Shown here one piece after another: positions 47,898 to 57,558 of a stretch of 64,000 bases of DNA. Origin of the DNA: Delftia tsuruhatensis (lineage in GTDB: Bacteria > Pseudomonadota > Gammaproteobacteria > Burkholderiales > Burkholderiaceae_C); assembly GCF_903815225.1 (NCBI RefSeq), contig NZ_LR813084.1, positions 1,468,501 to 1,532,500 of the forward strand, written 5' to 3'. Numbering within the stretch: position 1 is the first letter of the stretch; each line of letters begins with the position of its first letter. Made by a program: the position numbers and the translations under genes. The notes beneath the pieces were generated by a model. That model was not told the origin of the DNA, searched no databases, and saw only the letters and a list, made by a program, of their open reading frames with translations.

Positions 47898-48938
47898 ATG
47901 ATCACTTTGGCTGTTGACTGCATGGGGGGCGACCACGGTCCCCGTGTCACGCTCGCGGCGTGCCGCAAGTTCCTCGATTCCCATGCCGATGCGCGCCTGC
48001 TGCTGGTAGGGAAGCCCGAGGAACTGGCCGGCCTGGCACATGAACGTGCCGGTGTGGTGGCCGCCACCGAGGTGGTGGGCATGGACGATCCGGTCGAAGT
48101 CGCCTTGCGCAGGAAAAAAGACTCCTCGATGCGTGTGGCCATCCAGCAGGTCAAGGATGGCGCGGCAGTCGCTGCCGTGTCGGCCGGCAACACCGGCGCG
48201 CTGATGGCGATCTCGCGCTACCTGCTCAAGACGCTGGACGGCATAGACCGCCCGGCCATCGCCACCCAGTTGCCGAACGCCCGGGGTGCGGCGACCACCG
48301 TGCTGGACCTGGGGGCCAACGTGGACTGCTCGGCCGAGCATCTGCTGCAGTTCGCCGTCATGGGTTCGGCCCTGGTGTCGGCGCTTGGCAACGAGGAGGC
48401 GCCCTCCGTGGGCCTGCTCAACATCGGCGAGGAAATGATCAAGGGCAGCGAAGTCATCAAGCGCGCGGGCGAGCTGCTGCGCGCCGCGGGCAAGGCGGGG
48501 CACCTGAATTTCTATGGCAATGTCGAGGGCAACGACATCTTCAAGGGGACGGCCGAGGTCGTGGTCTGTGACGGCTTCGTCGGCAACGTGGCGCTCAAGT
48601 CCTCCGAGGGCGTGGCATCCATGATCTCGGGTATCCTCAAGCAGGAGTTCAAGCGCAACATCTTGACGAAAATGGCGGCCATCGTTGCCTATCCGGTGCT
48701 AAATGCGCTTATGAAGCGCGTTGATCACCGCCGGTACAACGGGGCCGCGCTGTTGGGGCTCCGAGGGCTGGTGTTCAAAAGCCATGGGTCGGCCGATGCC
48801 TTGGCTTTCGAGCATGCGCTGAACCGCGCGTATGATGCGGCCCGCAACAACCTGCTCGACCGTGTCCGCACCCGCATCTCCGCAGCCCTGCCTTTGTTGC
48901 TGGCTGCGCAGGCGGAACAAGGAACGTCGGCGCCCTAA
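47898..48938 (+). CDS. plsX: Phosphate acyltransferase PlsX
   Basis: 346 residues. Converts acyl-ACP to acyl-phosphate for phospholipid synthesis at the inner membrane face. Characteristic are [14 protein letters not shown] at the N-terminus, [20 protein letters not shown], and [25 protein letters not shown]. First gene of the fatty-acid block plsX-fabH-fabD-fabG-acpP-fabF; fabH starts 5 bp after the stop. Confidence 0.97.
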   Translation: MITLAVDCMGGDHGPRVTLAACRKFLDSHADARLLLVGKPEELAGLAHERAGVVAATEVVGMDDPVEVALRRKKDSSMRVAIQQVKDGAAVAAVSAGNTGALMAISRYLLKTLDGIDRPAIATQLPNARGAATTVLDLGANVDCSAEHLLQFAVMGSALVSALGNEEAPSVGLLNIGEEMIKGSEVIKRAGELLRAAGKAGHLNFYGNVEGNDIFKGTAEVVVCDGFVGNVALKSSEGVASMISGILKQEFKRNILTKMAAIVAYPVLNALMKRVDHRRYNGAALLGLRGLVFKSHGSADALAFEHALNRAYDAARNNLLDRVRTRISAALPLLLAAQAEQGTSAP

Positions 48939-48943
48939 CACAG

Positions 48944-49921
48944 ATGAGACGCTACGCACGCATCACCGGCACGGGCAGCTACCTGCCGCCCCGCCGACTC
49001 ACCAATCACGATCTGGCTGCCGATCTGGCCCGGCGTGGCATCGAGACCTCGGACGAGTGGATCGTCGAGCGCACCGGTATCCATGCCCGTCACTTTGCCG
49101 CCCCCGATGTCACCAGCAGCGATCTGGCGCTGGAGGCCTCCAGGAAGGCTCTGGAGGCCGCTGGATGCCAGCCTCAGGACATCGACCTGATCATCGTGGC
49201 GACCTCGACGCCCGACATGGTCTTTCCGTCCACGGCCTGCATCTTGCAGAACAAGCTGGGCGCCAACGGTTGCGCTGCCTTTGATGTGCAGGCGGTGTGC
49301 AGCGGCTTCGTCTATGCGCTCACGGTGGCCGATGCCATGATCCAGTCCGGCGCGGCAAGCCGTGCCCTGGTCGTGGGGTCGGAAGTGTTCAGCCGCATCC
49401 TCGACTTCAATGACCGCACGACCTGCGTGCTGTTCGGCGACGGTGCCGGCGCCGTGGTGCTGGAGGCTTCCGAGCAGCCGGGCATCCTGGCCTCGGACCT
49501 GCATGCCGATGGAAAGCATGTGGGTATTCTCTGCGTGCCGGGCAACGTCTACGGCGGACAGGTGCTGGGCGATCCCTTGCTCAAGATGGATGGCCAGGCC
49601 GTTTTCAAGCTCGCTGTGGGCGTGCTCGAGAAGGCGGCACGCGCCACGCTTGACAAGGCGGGTCTCACCGATGCCGACATCGACTGGCTGATTCCGCACC
49701 AGGCCAACATCCGCATCATGCAGAGCACGGCGCGCAAGCTCAAGCTGTCCATGGACAAGGTGGTGGTCACGGTGGATCAGCATGGCAACACCTCGGCCGC
49801 CTCGATCCCGCTGGCGCTGGACCATGGCGTGCGCTCGGGCCTGGTCAGGCCTGGTCAGAACGTGCTGCTCGAAGGCGTGGGTGGTGGCTTCACCTGGGGT
49901 GCCGTGCTGCTGAAGATGTAG
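48944..49921 (+). CDS. fabH: 3-oxoacyl-ACP synthase III
   Basis: 325 residues. Condenses acetyl-CoA with malonyl-ACP to start each fatty acid. The thiolase-fold triad is intact: Cys119 (QAVCSGF), His252 (IPHQANIR) and Asn282 (HGNTSAAS). [11 protein letters not shown] and the C-terminal [17 protein letters not shown] are standard. Start codon 5 bp after plsX, translationally coupled. Confidence 0.97.
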   Translation: MRRYARITGTGSYLPPRRLTNHDLAADLARRGIETSDEWIVERTGIHARHFAAPDVTSSDLALEASRKALEAAGCQPQDIDLIIVATSTPDMVFPSTACILQNKLGANGCAAFDVQAVCSGFVYALTVADAMIQSGAASRALVVGSEVFSRILDFNDRTTCVLFGDGAGAVVLEASEQPGILASDLHADGKHVGILCVPGNVYGGQVLGDPLLKMDGQAVFKLAVGVLEKAARATLDKAGLTDADIDWLIPHQANIRIMQSTARKLKLSMDKVVVTVDQHGNTSAASIPLALDHGVRSGLVRPGQNVLLEGVGGGFTWGAVLLKM

Positions 49922-49969
49922 TCCGGGCATGGCTTCAATGTCTGCCGACAATCTTTCAATTTGAAGAAC

Positions 49970-50914
49970 ATGAAGAAGTTTGCATTTGTCTTTCCGGGTC
50001 AGGGCTCGCAATCCGTGGGCATGCTCGACGGCTGGGGTGACCACCCCGTCGTGGCGCAGACGCTGGCCGAGGCCTCGGACGCCCTGGGCGAGAACATCGG
50101 CCAACTGATACAGCAGGGCCCAAAGGAAGTCCTGGCGCTGACCACCAATACGCAACCCGTGATGCTGGTGGCTGGCGTGGCGGCATGGCGTGTCTGGCAG
50201 GCGGAGGGCGGTGCATTGCCCGACGCCGTGGCGGGCCACTCGCTGGGTGAGTACTCTGCCCTGGTGGCCTCGGGTGTGCTGACCCTGGCCCAGGCTGCGC
50301 CGCTGGTGCGCCTGCGCGCGGCGGCCATGCAGGAGGCAGTGCCGGTAGGCGCGGGCGCCATGGCGGCCATCCTGGGCCTGGACGCGGACAAGGTGCGCGA
50401 AGGCTGTGCCGAGGTCACCGCCGCGCTGGGCGGCGCGGAGGTCGTTGAGGCCGTGAACTTCAACGATCCCTCGCAGACCGTGATCGCCGGCAGCAAGTCG
50501 GCTGTCGAAAAGGCCTGCGAAGCGCTCAAGGCGGCAGGCGCCAAGCGCGCGCTGCCGCTGCCGGTGTCGGCACCCTTTCATTCGAGCCTGATGAAGCCTG
50601 CCGCTGAAAAGCTCAAGGCGGCACTGGCTTCCACAGTGCTGGCCGCGCCGCAGATTCCCGTGATCAACAATATCGACGTGGCCGTGCAGCAGGACGCCGA
50701 TGCGATCCGTGATGCGCTGTATCGCCAGGCCTTTGGTCCCGTGCGCTGGGTGGAGTGCGTTCAGGCCATGAAGGCCCGTGGCATCGGCCATCTCGTCGAG
50801 TGCGGCCCCGGCAAGGTGCTGATGGGGCTGACCAAGCGGATTGACGCGGACCTGACGGCCGCAGCCCTCCATGATCCGGCCACGCTGGCCGACGTGAAAG
50901 AATCCCTCGCATGA
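49970..50914 (+). CDS. fabD: Malonyl-CoA:ACP transacylase
   Basis: 314 residues from the ATG at 49970; a TTG nine bases upstream is a less likely start. Loads malonyl groups on ACP. FAFVFPGQGSQSVGML at the N-terminus, the nucleophile Ser91 in AGHSLGEYSAL, the catalytic His in SAPFHSSLM and the C-terminal ECGPGKVLMGLTKRI are all present. Its end overlaps fabG by 4 bp (ATGA). Confidence 0.97.
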   Translation: MKKFAFVFPGQGSQSVGMLDGWGDHPVVAQTLAEASDALGENIGQLIQQGPKEVLALTTNTQPVMLVAGVAAWRVWQAEGGALPDAVAGHSLGEYSALVASGVLTLAQAAPLVRLRAAAMQEAVPVGAGAMAAILGLDADKVREGCAEVTAALGGAEVVEAVNFNDPSQTVIAGSKSAVEKACEALKAAGAKRALPLPVSAPFHSSLMKPAAEKLKAALASTVLAAPQIPVINNIDVAVQQDADAIRDALYRQAFGPVRWVECVQAMKARGIGHLVECGPGKVLMGLTKRIDADLTAAALHDPATLADVKESLA

Positions 50915-51657
50915 CTGACAACCAGAACAAGCCCCAGGTCGCCCTGGTGACGGGCGCCTCGCGCGGCATCGGCGCAGCCATCGCCCAGGAACTGGCGGCG
51001 CGCGGCTATCGCGTGATCGGCACGGCCACCACCGATGGCGGCGCGGAAAAGATCAGCCAGGCACTGTCGGCCTACGAAGGCTGCCGCGGCGTGAACCTCA
51101 ACGTCACGGACGGTCCTGCCGTCGAGGCGCTGATCGACGGCATCGTCAAGAACGACGGCGGCCTGCATGTGCTGGTCAACAACGCCGGCATCACGCGCGA
51201 CACCCTGGCCATGCGCATGAAGGACGATGACTGGGATGCGGTGATCGACACCAATCTCAAGGCGGTTTTCCGCGTCAGCCGTGCGGCCATCCGGCCCATG
51301 ATGAAGCAGCGCTTCGGCCGCATCATCAGCATCACCAGCGTGGTGGGTGCCTCGGGCAACCCCGGCCAGGCCAACTATGCCGCAGCCAAGGCCGGCGTGG
51401 CGGGCATGACACGCGCACTGGCCAGGGAACTGGGCAGCCGCGGCATCACCGTGAACTGCGTCGCCCCGGGCTTCATCGCCACCGACATGACGGCCGAGCT
51501 GCCTGAAGAGCAGAAGAAGGCGCTGAAGGCCCAGATCGCCATGGGTGACCTCGGTCAGCCCAGCGACATCGCCCACGCCGTGGCCTATCTGGCTTCCGCG
51601 GGCGCAGGCTATGTGACGGGGCAGGAACTGCACGTCAACGGCGGCATGTACATGTAA
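50911..51657 (+). CDS. fabG: 3-oxoacyl-ACP reductase
   Basis: 248 residues. NADPH-dependent short-chain dehydrogenase of the elongation cycle. Nucleotide loop VTGASRGIGAAIAQEL, NNAGITRD, and the triad Ser143, Tyr156, Lys160 (NYAAAKAG) are seen; the end VTGQELHVNGGMYM is typical. Overlaps fabD by 4 bp. Confidence 0.97.
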   Translation: MTDNQNKPQVALVTGASRGIGAAIAQELAARGYRVIGTATTDGGAEKISQALSAYEGCRGVNLNVTDGPAVEALIDGIVKNDGGLHVLVNNAGITRDTLAMRMKDDDWDAVIDTNLKAVFRVSRAAIRPMMKQRFGRIISITSVVGASGNPGQANYAAAKAGVAGMTRALARELGSRGITVNCVAPGFIATDMTAELPEEQKKALKAQIAMGDLGQPSDIAHAVAYLASAGAGYVTGQELHVNGGMYM

Positions 51658-51763
51658 ACCGGCGGGCCGCGAAGGCTTCCTGCCAGAAGCCGGCGCAGCT
51701 TGCAACCCATGAGGCCGTTTCCTCGCGACGGCCGGCCGCCGAGGGACTTTGGCCCGGAGCAGC

Positions 51764-52042
<279 letters not shown>

Positions 52043-52081
52043 CAGGGCCCTGTCCCGAGCGATCAGCAGAAGGTTTTACGC

Positions 52082-53326
52082 ATGAGCCGTCGTCGCGTTG
52101 TCGTGACCGGCCTGGGTTGCATCTCCCCCGTGGGCAACACGGTGGGCGAAGCCTGGGCCAATCTTTTGGCCGGCCAGTCCGGCATTGACCTCATCACCAA
52201 GTTCGATGCCTCGAACTTTGCCTGCAAGATTGCAGGCGAGGTCAAGGGATTCGATGTGGAGTCGTACATGAGCGCCAAGGATGCGCGCTCCATGGACACT
52301 TTCATCCATTACGGCATCGCTGCCGCGGCGCAGGCCGTGCAGGACGCGGGTCTGCCTACGGGGGAAGCCCTGTCCGAGGATATGGCCACGCGCATTGCAT
52401 GCGTGATCGGCTCGGGCATCGGCGGCTTGCCGCTGATCGAGAATACCCACGCGGAACTGGCTGCGCGCGGACCGCGCCGCATCACGCCGTTCTTCGTGCC
52501 AGCCTCCATCATCAACATGGTGGCTGGCCATGTGTCCATGCGCTTCGGCTTCAAGGGGCCGAACCTTGCCGTGGTGACGGCCTGCACGACCGGGCTGCAC
52601 TGCATCGGTGAAGCAGGGCGCATGATCGAATACGGCGATGCCGATGTGGTGGTGGCCGGTGGCACGGAAGCCACGGTCTCCCCTCTGGGCGTCGGTGGCT
52701 TTGCCGCCATGCGTGCACTGTCCACGCGCAACGATGATCCCAAGGCCGCTTCGCGCCCCTGGGACAAGGACCGCGACGGCTTCGTGCTGGGCGAAGGCGC
52801 GGGTGTGCTGGTGCTGGAGGAGTACGAGCATGCCAAGGCCCGCGGTGCCAGGATCTATGCCGAGCTGGGCGGTTTCGGCATGAGCGCCGATGCCGGCCAC
52901 ATGACGGCCCCCAACATGGACGGCCCCCGCCGTGCCATGCTGGCAGCCTTGCGCAATGCCGGTGTCAATGCCGATCAGGTCGATTACCTGAATGCCCATG
53001 GCACCTCCACACCGCTGGGGGATCTCAACGAGACCAATGCCATCAAGGCGGCCCTGGGAGACCACGCGCGCAAGACCGTTGTCAGTTCGACCAAGTCCAT
53101 GACGGGTCACCTGCTGGGTGGCGCCGGCGGCATCGAAAGCGTCTTCACCGTGCTCGCGCTGCACGACCAGAAGATCCCGCCAACCATCAACCTGGTCAAC
53201 CAGGATCCCGAATGCGACCTCGACTACTGCGCCAACACGGCGCGGGACGCAAGGATCGAGGTGGCGGTGAAGAACAACTTCGGTTTCGGCGGCACCAACG
53301 GAACGCTGGTGTTCAAGCGGATCTGA
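52082..53326 (+). CDS. fabF: 3-oxoacyl-ACP synthase II
   Basis: 414 residues. Elongating condensing enzyme (KAS II). Cys168 (TACTTGLH), His306 ([11 protein letters not shown]) and His343 ([11 protein letters not shown]) form the active site; the C-terminal [15 protein letters not shown] is standard. AGAAGGTTT precedes the ATG. A strong terminator ends the fab block 20 bp after the stop. Confidence 0.97.
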   Translation: MSRRRVVVTGLGCISPVGNTVGEAWANLLAGQSGIDLITKFDASNFACKIAGEVKGFDVESYMSAKDARSMDTFIHYGIAAAAQAVQDAGLPTGEALSEDMATRIACVIGSGIGGLPLIENTHAELAARGPRRITPFFVPASIINMVAGHVSMRFGFKGPNLAVVTACTTGLHCIGEAGRMIEYGDADVVVAGGTEATVSPLGVGGFAAMRALSTRNDDPKAASRPWDKDRDGFVLGEGAGVLVLEEYEHAKARGARIYAELGGFGMSADAGHMTAPNMDGPRRAMLAALRNAGVNADQVDYLNAHGTSTPLGDLNETNAIKAALGDHARKTVVSSTKSMTGHLLGGAGGIESVFTVLALHDQKIPPTINLVNQDPECDLDYCANTARDARIEVAVKNNFGFGGTNGTLVFKRI

Positions 53327-53346
53327 GATCGCGCCCCGTATTGAAG

Positions 53347-53378
53347 AAAAGCCCGCGCCGCAAGGCTGCGGGCTTTTT
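53347..53378 (+). terminator. Terminator at the end of the fab cluster
   Basis: AAAAGCCCGC (53347-53356) pairs perfectly with GCGGGCTTTT (53368-53377), ending in a T run. Confidence 0.9.
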
Positions 53379-53437
53379 CGTTTCCAGGTGGCAGTGCCGG
53401 AGTTCGGGGGCATGTCGGCTTTTGCGACACTGCACGC

Positions 53438-53911
53438 ATGCCCTTGAGACACGCGCCACCCGCAGTCCGGTATCCGCTGAACCCGCCGAGGGTGCTGGCG
53501 GCATGCCTGTGCGGCCTGTGGCTGCTGGCCGCCCTTCTTTTGCTGATCTGGGCCATGCAGTTCCCTGCGGGGAATCGGCCTGCGGTGGCGGTTCTCGGCG
53601 GTCTGGCGGCAGCGGTCGGTCTGCGCCAGGGATGGCGTGGGTTGTGCAGAGGCGTAGTCCTGTGGGATGGTGAGCAATGGTGGATCTGCGAGGCCGGGCG
53701 GGGCAAGGACATGCAGCCGATCTCGCTGCAGGTGCGCGCCGATGGAGGGCGATGGTTGTGGGCGCAGGCCTGGCAGGCAGGTGGGTCGGGTGCCAAGCCA
53801 TGGCGTGGAACGCGCTGGCTGCTCCTGCGGCAGCGGCAGAGTCCGGAAACCTGGGGTGAATTGCGGCGTGCTGTATATTTCCCGCCCAGACCTTCAGAAC
53901 GGCCGCAGTGA
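53438..53911 (+). CDS. Small membrane protein upstream of rpoE, YgfX-like
   Basis: 157 residues. Two adjacent hydrophobic segments (about 18-40 and 47-60) are followed by a Trp-rich soluble part (VLWDGEQWWICEAG, WLWAQAW, WRGTRWLLLRQRQ). Layout and Trp pattern recall YgfX/CptA-type small inner-membrane proteins, but the match is loose. The gene overlaps the possible GTG start of rpoE and precedes it in the same direction, so it is likely co-transcribed with rpoE. Confidence 0.6.
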   Translation: MPLRHAPPAVRYPLNPPRVLAACLCGLWLLAALLLLIWAMQFPAGNRPAVAVLGGLAAAVGLRQGWRGLCRGVVLWDGEQWWICEAGRGKDMQPISLQVRADGGRWLWAQAWQAGGSGAKPWRGTRWLLLRQRQSPETWGELRRAVYFPPRPSERPQ

Positions 53912-53949
53912 CTGCGCCAGGGCCCGCGTGGCTCGCTCTCATCGATTTC

Positions 53950-54579
53950 ATGACCCCTCCCGATTTCCCGCCTTCTTCTGCAGACAGCGACCTGACCCTG
54001 GTCGAACGCACCAACGCAGGGGACATGCGGGCCTTCGAACTGCTGGTCATCAAATACCAGCGCCGTATCGAACGCCTGGTGGGGCGCATGGTGCGCGATG
54101 TCGACCTGGTGCAGGACATCACCCAGGAAACCTTCATACGTGCCTACAGGGCGCTGCACCAGTTCCGCGGCGAAGCGCAGTTCTATACCTGGCTGTACCG
54201 CATTGCAGTGAACACGGCCAAGAAGGCGCTGCTGGACATGAAGCGTTCACCCCTGATCACGGAAAGCGCGTTACACAACGGGGATGACGATGATGAAACT
54301 TCCCGGCCCAGCCAGGAACTAACCACCGAAGAAACGCCCGAAACCATCCTGGCCGCGCAGGAAATCGCCCAGGCCGTGAATGCTGCCATGGAGGCTTTGC
54401 CCGAGGATCTTCGCCAGGCGGTGACGTTGCGGGAAATCGAAGGTTTGAGCTATGAGGAAATCGCGAACGCCATGGGCTGTCCCATCGGCACGGTCCGCTC
54501 GCGGATCTTCCGCGCCCGGGAGGCGATTTCCGCAAGGGTCAAGCCTTTGCTGGAGCGCCAGTCGGGCAAGCGCTGGTAG
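53950..54579 (+). CDS. rpoE: ECF RNA polymerase sigma-E factor
   Basis: 209 residues from the ATG at 53950 (MTPPDFPP); a GTG at 53908 overlapping the previous gene would add 14 residues. Directs transcription of envelope-stress genes. Region 2 (FELLVIKYQRRIERLVGRMV, DITQETFIRAYRALHQFRG, FYTWLYRIAVNTAKK) and region 4 (LPEDLRQAVTLREIEGLSYEEIANAMGCPIGTVRSRIFRARE) are complete. It is followed by its anti-sigma gene and degP, and a sigma-E-type promoter precedes degP, which supports the assignment. Confidence 0.95.
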   Translation: MTPPDFPPSSADSDLTLVERTNAGDMRAFELLVIKYQRRIERLVGRMVRDVDLVQDITQETFIRAYRALHQFRGEAQFYTWLYRIAVNTAKKALLDMKRSPLITESALHNGDDDDETSRPSQELTTEETPETILAAQEIAQAVNAAMEALPEDLRQAVTLREIEGLSYEEIANAMGCPIGTVRSRIFRAREAISARVKPLLERQSGKRW

Positions 54580-54641
54580 CGGGCGTCGCGAAAGCACCCA
54601 TGGGGAACAGAGTCTCTTTGCAGACAAGCAGGTGATTGATC

Positions 54642-55355
54642 ATGAATGACGATCTGATGAAGCGCGAACAGTTGTCGGCACTGGCTGATGGAGAGCTCGG
54701 CAGCGCAGAACTGCAGGCCGTGCTGGCCTATGCGGAAAGCGATGCAGGCCAGCAGGAGTGGCGCATGTACCACCTCGTGGGAGACGTGCTGCGCTCGCCC
54801 GAGCTGGCACATCACAGCCGGCATGACCTGCTTTCCGGCATCCGGGCCCAACTGGCCGAGGAGCCGCGTCGACCCCTGGTGGCCGTGGCGGCGCAACAAC
54901 TGGAGCAGGTGGCCAGGCCGGCCCAGGACCGTGCCGTGGCCAATGGCGCCCCGATGCGCGACGCAGCCAATGCGTCGGTGTTCCGTTGGAAGATGGCCGC
55001 AGGCTTTGCTTCCGTGGCGGCAGTGGCGGCCATCGGCTGGAGCGTGATGCTGGGCACGCCTGCCGGTTCGGGCCTGCAGCAGGGACGGGCGCTGGCCTCT
55101 CTGGACTCCGGATCAGCCACTCCCGTGGCCGCGGTCGGCAGTCCCCAGGACTTCCCGCTGGATGCCACGGCGCAGTCCTCCTCCGTGGTGGCCGTGGCCG
55201 GCCCCTATGGCCAGAGCGTGATGCTGCGCGATCCCCGTCTGGATGCGCTGCTGGCATCGCATCCGCAGTACAGCGGTCCGGCCACGCTGCAGATGCCGGC
55301 CAGCTTTCTGCGCAACGCCAATTTCGCCTCCGCGCCGCGCGCCTCGCAGCGCTGA
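54642..55355 (+). CDS. rseA: Anti-sigma-E factor RseA/MucA
   Basis: 237 residues from the ATG at 54642. The N-terminal RseA domain that binds sigma-E is clear (REQLSALADGELGSAELQAVLAYA, then WRMYHLVGDVLRSPEL). One membrane segment (AGFASVAAVAAIGWSVML, about 122-139) leads to a periplasmic tail of about 100 residues. Stress-triggered proteolysis of such factors frees the sigma factor. No RseB gene, the usual periplasmic partner, follows. Confidence 0.9.
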   Translation: MNDDLMKREQLSALADGELGSAELQAVLAYAESDAGQQEWRMYHLVGDVLRSPELAHHSRHDLLSGIRAQLAEEPRRPLVAVAAQQLEQVARPAQDRAVANGAPMRDAANASVFRWKMAAGFASVAAVAAIGWSVMLGTPAGSGLQQGRALASLDSGSATPVAAVGSPQDFPLDATAQSSSVVAVAGPYGQSVMLRDPRLDALLASHPQYSGPATLQMPASFLRNANFASAPRASQR

Positions 55356-55392
55356 TTCGCGGCTCGGGGTATTGCCGCCTCGGATCTTTTTT

Positions 55393-55438
55393 TGCACCCG
55401 TGTCCTGCCTTCTGGCGTTGAAATTGGACACGGGTGCA
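55393..55438. repeat. 13-bp perfect inverted repeat between rseA and degP
   Basis: TGCACCCGTGTCC (55393-55405) and GGACACGGGTGCA (55426-55438) enclose a 20-nt loop. A run of seven T lies before, not after, the hairpin, so it does not look like a terminator of the plus-strand transcript. It may be a 3'-end protecting or processing structure for rpoE-rseA mRNA. Confidence 0.6.
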
Positions 55439-55493
55439 GTCATTTGTGCGCAAGCCAGCGGTCGTGCCGTGCCACACCGATGCTGCAGACCGG

Positions 55494-55521
55494 GAACTTA
55501 CCGTGACTTTCAGGCTTCTGA
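55494..55521 (+). promoter_or_regulatory. Sigma-E-dependent promoter of degP
   Basis: GAACTT (55494-55499), a 17-nt spacer, and TCTGA (55517-55521). This is an exact match to the AlgU/RpoE promoter consensus GAACTT-N16/17-TCTGA. It lies 141 bp before the preferred degP start and downstream of rpoE-rseA. Confidence 0.8.
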
Positions 55522-55662
55522 GCCATCGTCTGGCCGTTGGGCGCCGGGACTGCGCCAGAATGAGTGCTTGTCCACGAGGCGGACCGGCGCTGAGCCTTTG
55601 AACAAACCACCCGGGCGGTTTCTGCCCGAGGCAATGCAATGATCGAGAAGGAAAGGATGACC

Positions 55663-57132
55663 ATGACCACCATTCGATGGAAGACGCTGCAGTCCTGCGC
55701 GCTGGCTGGCGTGCTTGCGCTGGCTGCTGGCGGCGCGGGTGCGCTGCTGCCAGTGGGTACGGCCCATGCGCAAAGCGGCGCCATGGTGCGGGGACTGCCG
55801 GATTTCACCGACCTGGTGGAGCAGGTGGGGCCATCCGTGGTCAACATCCGGACGCTGGAGAAGGTGTCTGCCAATTCCGCCGAGGCGCTGGGCATGGATG
55901 AGGACATGCTCGAGTTCTTTCGCCGCTTCGGCCTGCCTGTGCCCAATGTGCCGCGCCAGCGCCCCCAGCCGCGTTCCCAGCCCGAGGAGGAGCAACCACG
56001 CGGAGTGGGTTCGGGCTTCATCCTGACGGCCGATGGCTACGTGATGACCAATGCCCATGTGGTCGAGGGCGCCGATGAGGTCATCGTGACGCTGACCGAC
56101 AAGCGCGAATTCAAGGCCAAGATCGTGGGCAGCGACAAGCGCACCGATGTGGCCGTGGTGAAGATCGAGGCGAGCGGCCTGCCAGCCGTGAAGATAGGCG
56201 ACGTGAACCGCCTCAAGGTCGGCGAATGGGTGATGGCCATCGGCTCGCCTTTCGGTCTCGACAATTCCGTCACGGCCGGCATCGTGAGCGCCAAGCAGCG
56301 TGACACGGGAGACTACCTGCCCTTCATCCAGACCGACGTGGCCATCAACCCCGGCAACTCGGGCGGCCCGCTGCTGAACATGCGCGGCGAGGTCGTGGGC
56401 ATCAACAGCCAGATCTATTCGCGCTCGGGCGGCTTCATGGGCATCAGCTTCGCTATCCCGATCGACGAGGCCGTGCGCGTCAGCGACCAGCTGCGCGCCA
56501 CGGGCAAGGTCACACGCGGCCGTATCGGGGTGCAGATCGGCCCGGTCAGCAAGGAAGTTGCGGAATCCATCGGCCTGGGCAAGGCACAAGGGGCGCAGGT
56601 CTCTGCCGTGGAGGCGGATTCGCCTGCCGCCAGGGCGGGGGTCGAGCCCGGTGACGTGATCATCAAGTTCGACGGCAAGGCCATCGACAAGGTGGCCGAC
56701 CTGCCGCGTCTGGTGGGCAACACCAAGCCCGGCACACGTAGCACCATCACGGTGTTCCGCCGTGGCGCCGCCAAGGATCTGACCATGGTGATCGCCGAGG
56801 TCGAGCCCGATGGCGCGCCACAGGCCAAGGCTGCTGGCAAGAGCAGTACGCTGGTGTCGCAGCCTCTGGGGCTGACCTTGGGCGAGCTGACCGATGCGCA
56901 GAAAAAGGAACTCGGCATCAAGGGTGGCGTGCGCGTGGTGGCGGCCGTGGATGCAGCCGCGCGTGCCGGTCTGCGCGAAGGCGATGTGATCCTGCAACTG
57001 GCCAACATCGAAGTCACCGGGCTCAAGAGCTTCGAGGCGGCCCTGGCCAAGGCGGACAAGACCAAGCCCGTGAACCTGCTGGTGCGGCGCGGTGAATGGG
57101 CCCAGTATGTGCTGATCCGCCCGGCTCGTTGA
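55663..57132 (+). CDS. degP: DegP/MucD-type periplasmic serine protease (HtrA family)
   Basis: 489 residues from the ATG at 55663, which has AAGGAAAGG six bases upstream; in-frame ATGs at 55639 and 55657 are alternatives. A signal peptide (ALAGVLALAAGGAGALLPVGTAHA region) exports it. The trypsin-like domain has His132 (TNAHVVEGAD), Asp162 (RTDVAVVKI) and Ser233 (NPGNSGGPLL). Two PDZ domains follow (RIGVQIGPVS onward; GVRVVAAVDAAARAGLREGD). It degrades or refolds damaged envelope proteins. A sigma-E promoter stands upstream, so it is a target of the adjacent rpoE. Confidence 0.95.
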   Translation: MTTIRWKTLQSCALAGVLALAAGGAGALLPVGTAHAQSGAMVRGLPDFTDLVEQVGPSVVNIRTLEKVSANSAEALGMDEDMLEFFRRFGLPVPNVPRQRPQPRSQPEEEQPRGVGSGFILTADGYVMTNAHVVEGADEVIVTLTDKREFKAKIVGSDKRTDVAVVKIEASGLPAVKIGDVNRLKVGEWVMAIGSPFGLDNSVTAGIVSAKQRDTGDYLPFIQTDVAINPGNSGGPLLNMRGEVVGINSQIYSRSGGFMGISFAIPIDEAVRVSDQLRATGKVTRGRIGVQIGPVSKEVAESIGLGKAQGAQVSAVEADSPAARAGVEPGDVIIKFDGKAIDKVADLPRLVGNTKPGTRSTITVFRRGAAKDLTMVIAEVEPDGAPQAKAAGKSSTLVSQPLGLTLGELTDAQKKELGIKGGVRVVAAVDAAARAGLREGDVILQLANIEVTGLKSFEAALAKADKTKPVNLLVRRGEWAQYVLIRPAR

Positions 57133-57340
57133 GGCAGCAATGCCGTGCTTTTCCCGGATCCTCGGGAATACCCTCGGAATCCGGGCCGCAGGCCACCCAT
57201 GCCCCTTGGGGCATTGGGTAAAATGCCTCACCAAAGCGTGACGGCCCAAGGCGTCAGAAACTGTTTTCCATCGGGAGGTGTTGCAGTGCAAAAGCACTGC
57301 TCGATCCGGTGGCTGACGGGCGAGAAATGGCTTGCCCAGT

Positions 57341-57362
57341 CTGTTGATAAACTGTTGATAAA
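57341..57362. repeat. Tandem 11-bp direct repeat upstream of lepA
   Basis: CTGTTGATAAA occurs twice back to back (57341-57351, 57352-57362), in an AT-rich patch about 50 bp before the lepA promoter. It could be a regulator site; no known motif is matched. Confidence 0.5.
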
Positions 57363-57408
57363 TAATTGTGACAGATCAAGCCAGGAGCTTTGCAGGCCTT
57401 GTCAGGGC

Positions 57409-57436
57409 TTGGTTTGCGGCCCTTTTTGCCTACAAT
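57409..57436 (+). promoter_or_regulatory. Sigma-70-type promoter upstream of lepA
   Basis: TTGGTT (57409-57414), a 16-nt spacer, TACAAT (57431-57436). Transcription should begin near 57443, about 115 nt ahead of the lepA start. Confidence 0.6.
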
Positions 57437-57442
57437 AAAGTC

Positions 57443-57508
57443 CCAACTATCGCAGTTGCCAGAGATTGTTGGTTCGGGGCGCGTCGTTCATGGACGCGCC
57501 CTTTTTTC
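57443..57508 (+). ncRNA. Candidate short RNA or attenuator ending in an intrinsic terminator
   Basis: From the expected transcript start, a weak hairpin CAACT-ATCGC-AGTTG comes first, then a strong stem GGGCGCGTC (57477-57485) with GACGCGCCC (57493-57501) followed by TTTTTT (57502-57507). The terminator lies between the promoter and lepA, so transcripts would be about 65 nt unless read-through occurs. CCAAC near 57453 can also pair with GTTGG at about 57468, offering an alternative fold. Whether it is a free small RNA or a lepA attenuator cannot be decided. Confidence 0.45.
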
Positions 57509-57558
57509 TTGCGCGCCGGCCCTGTCGTTTTCCACTTCACTAGCAGTCCTTCTCGTTG

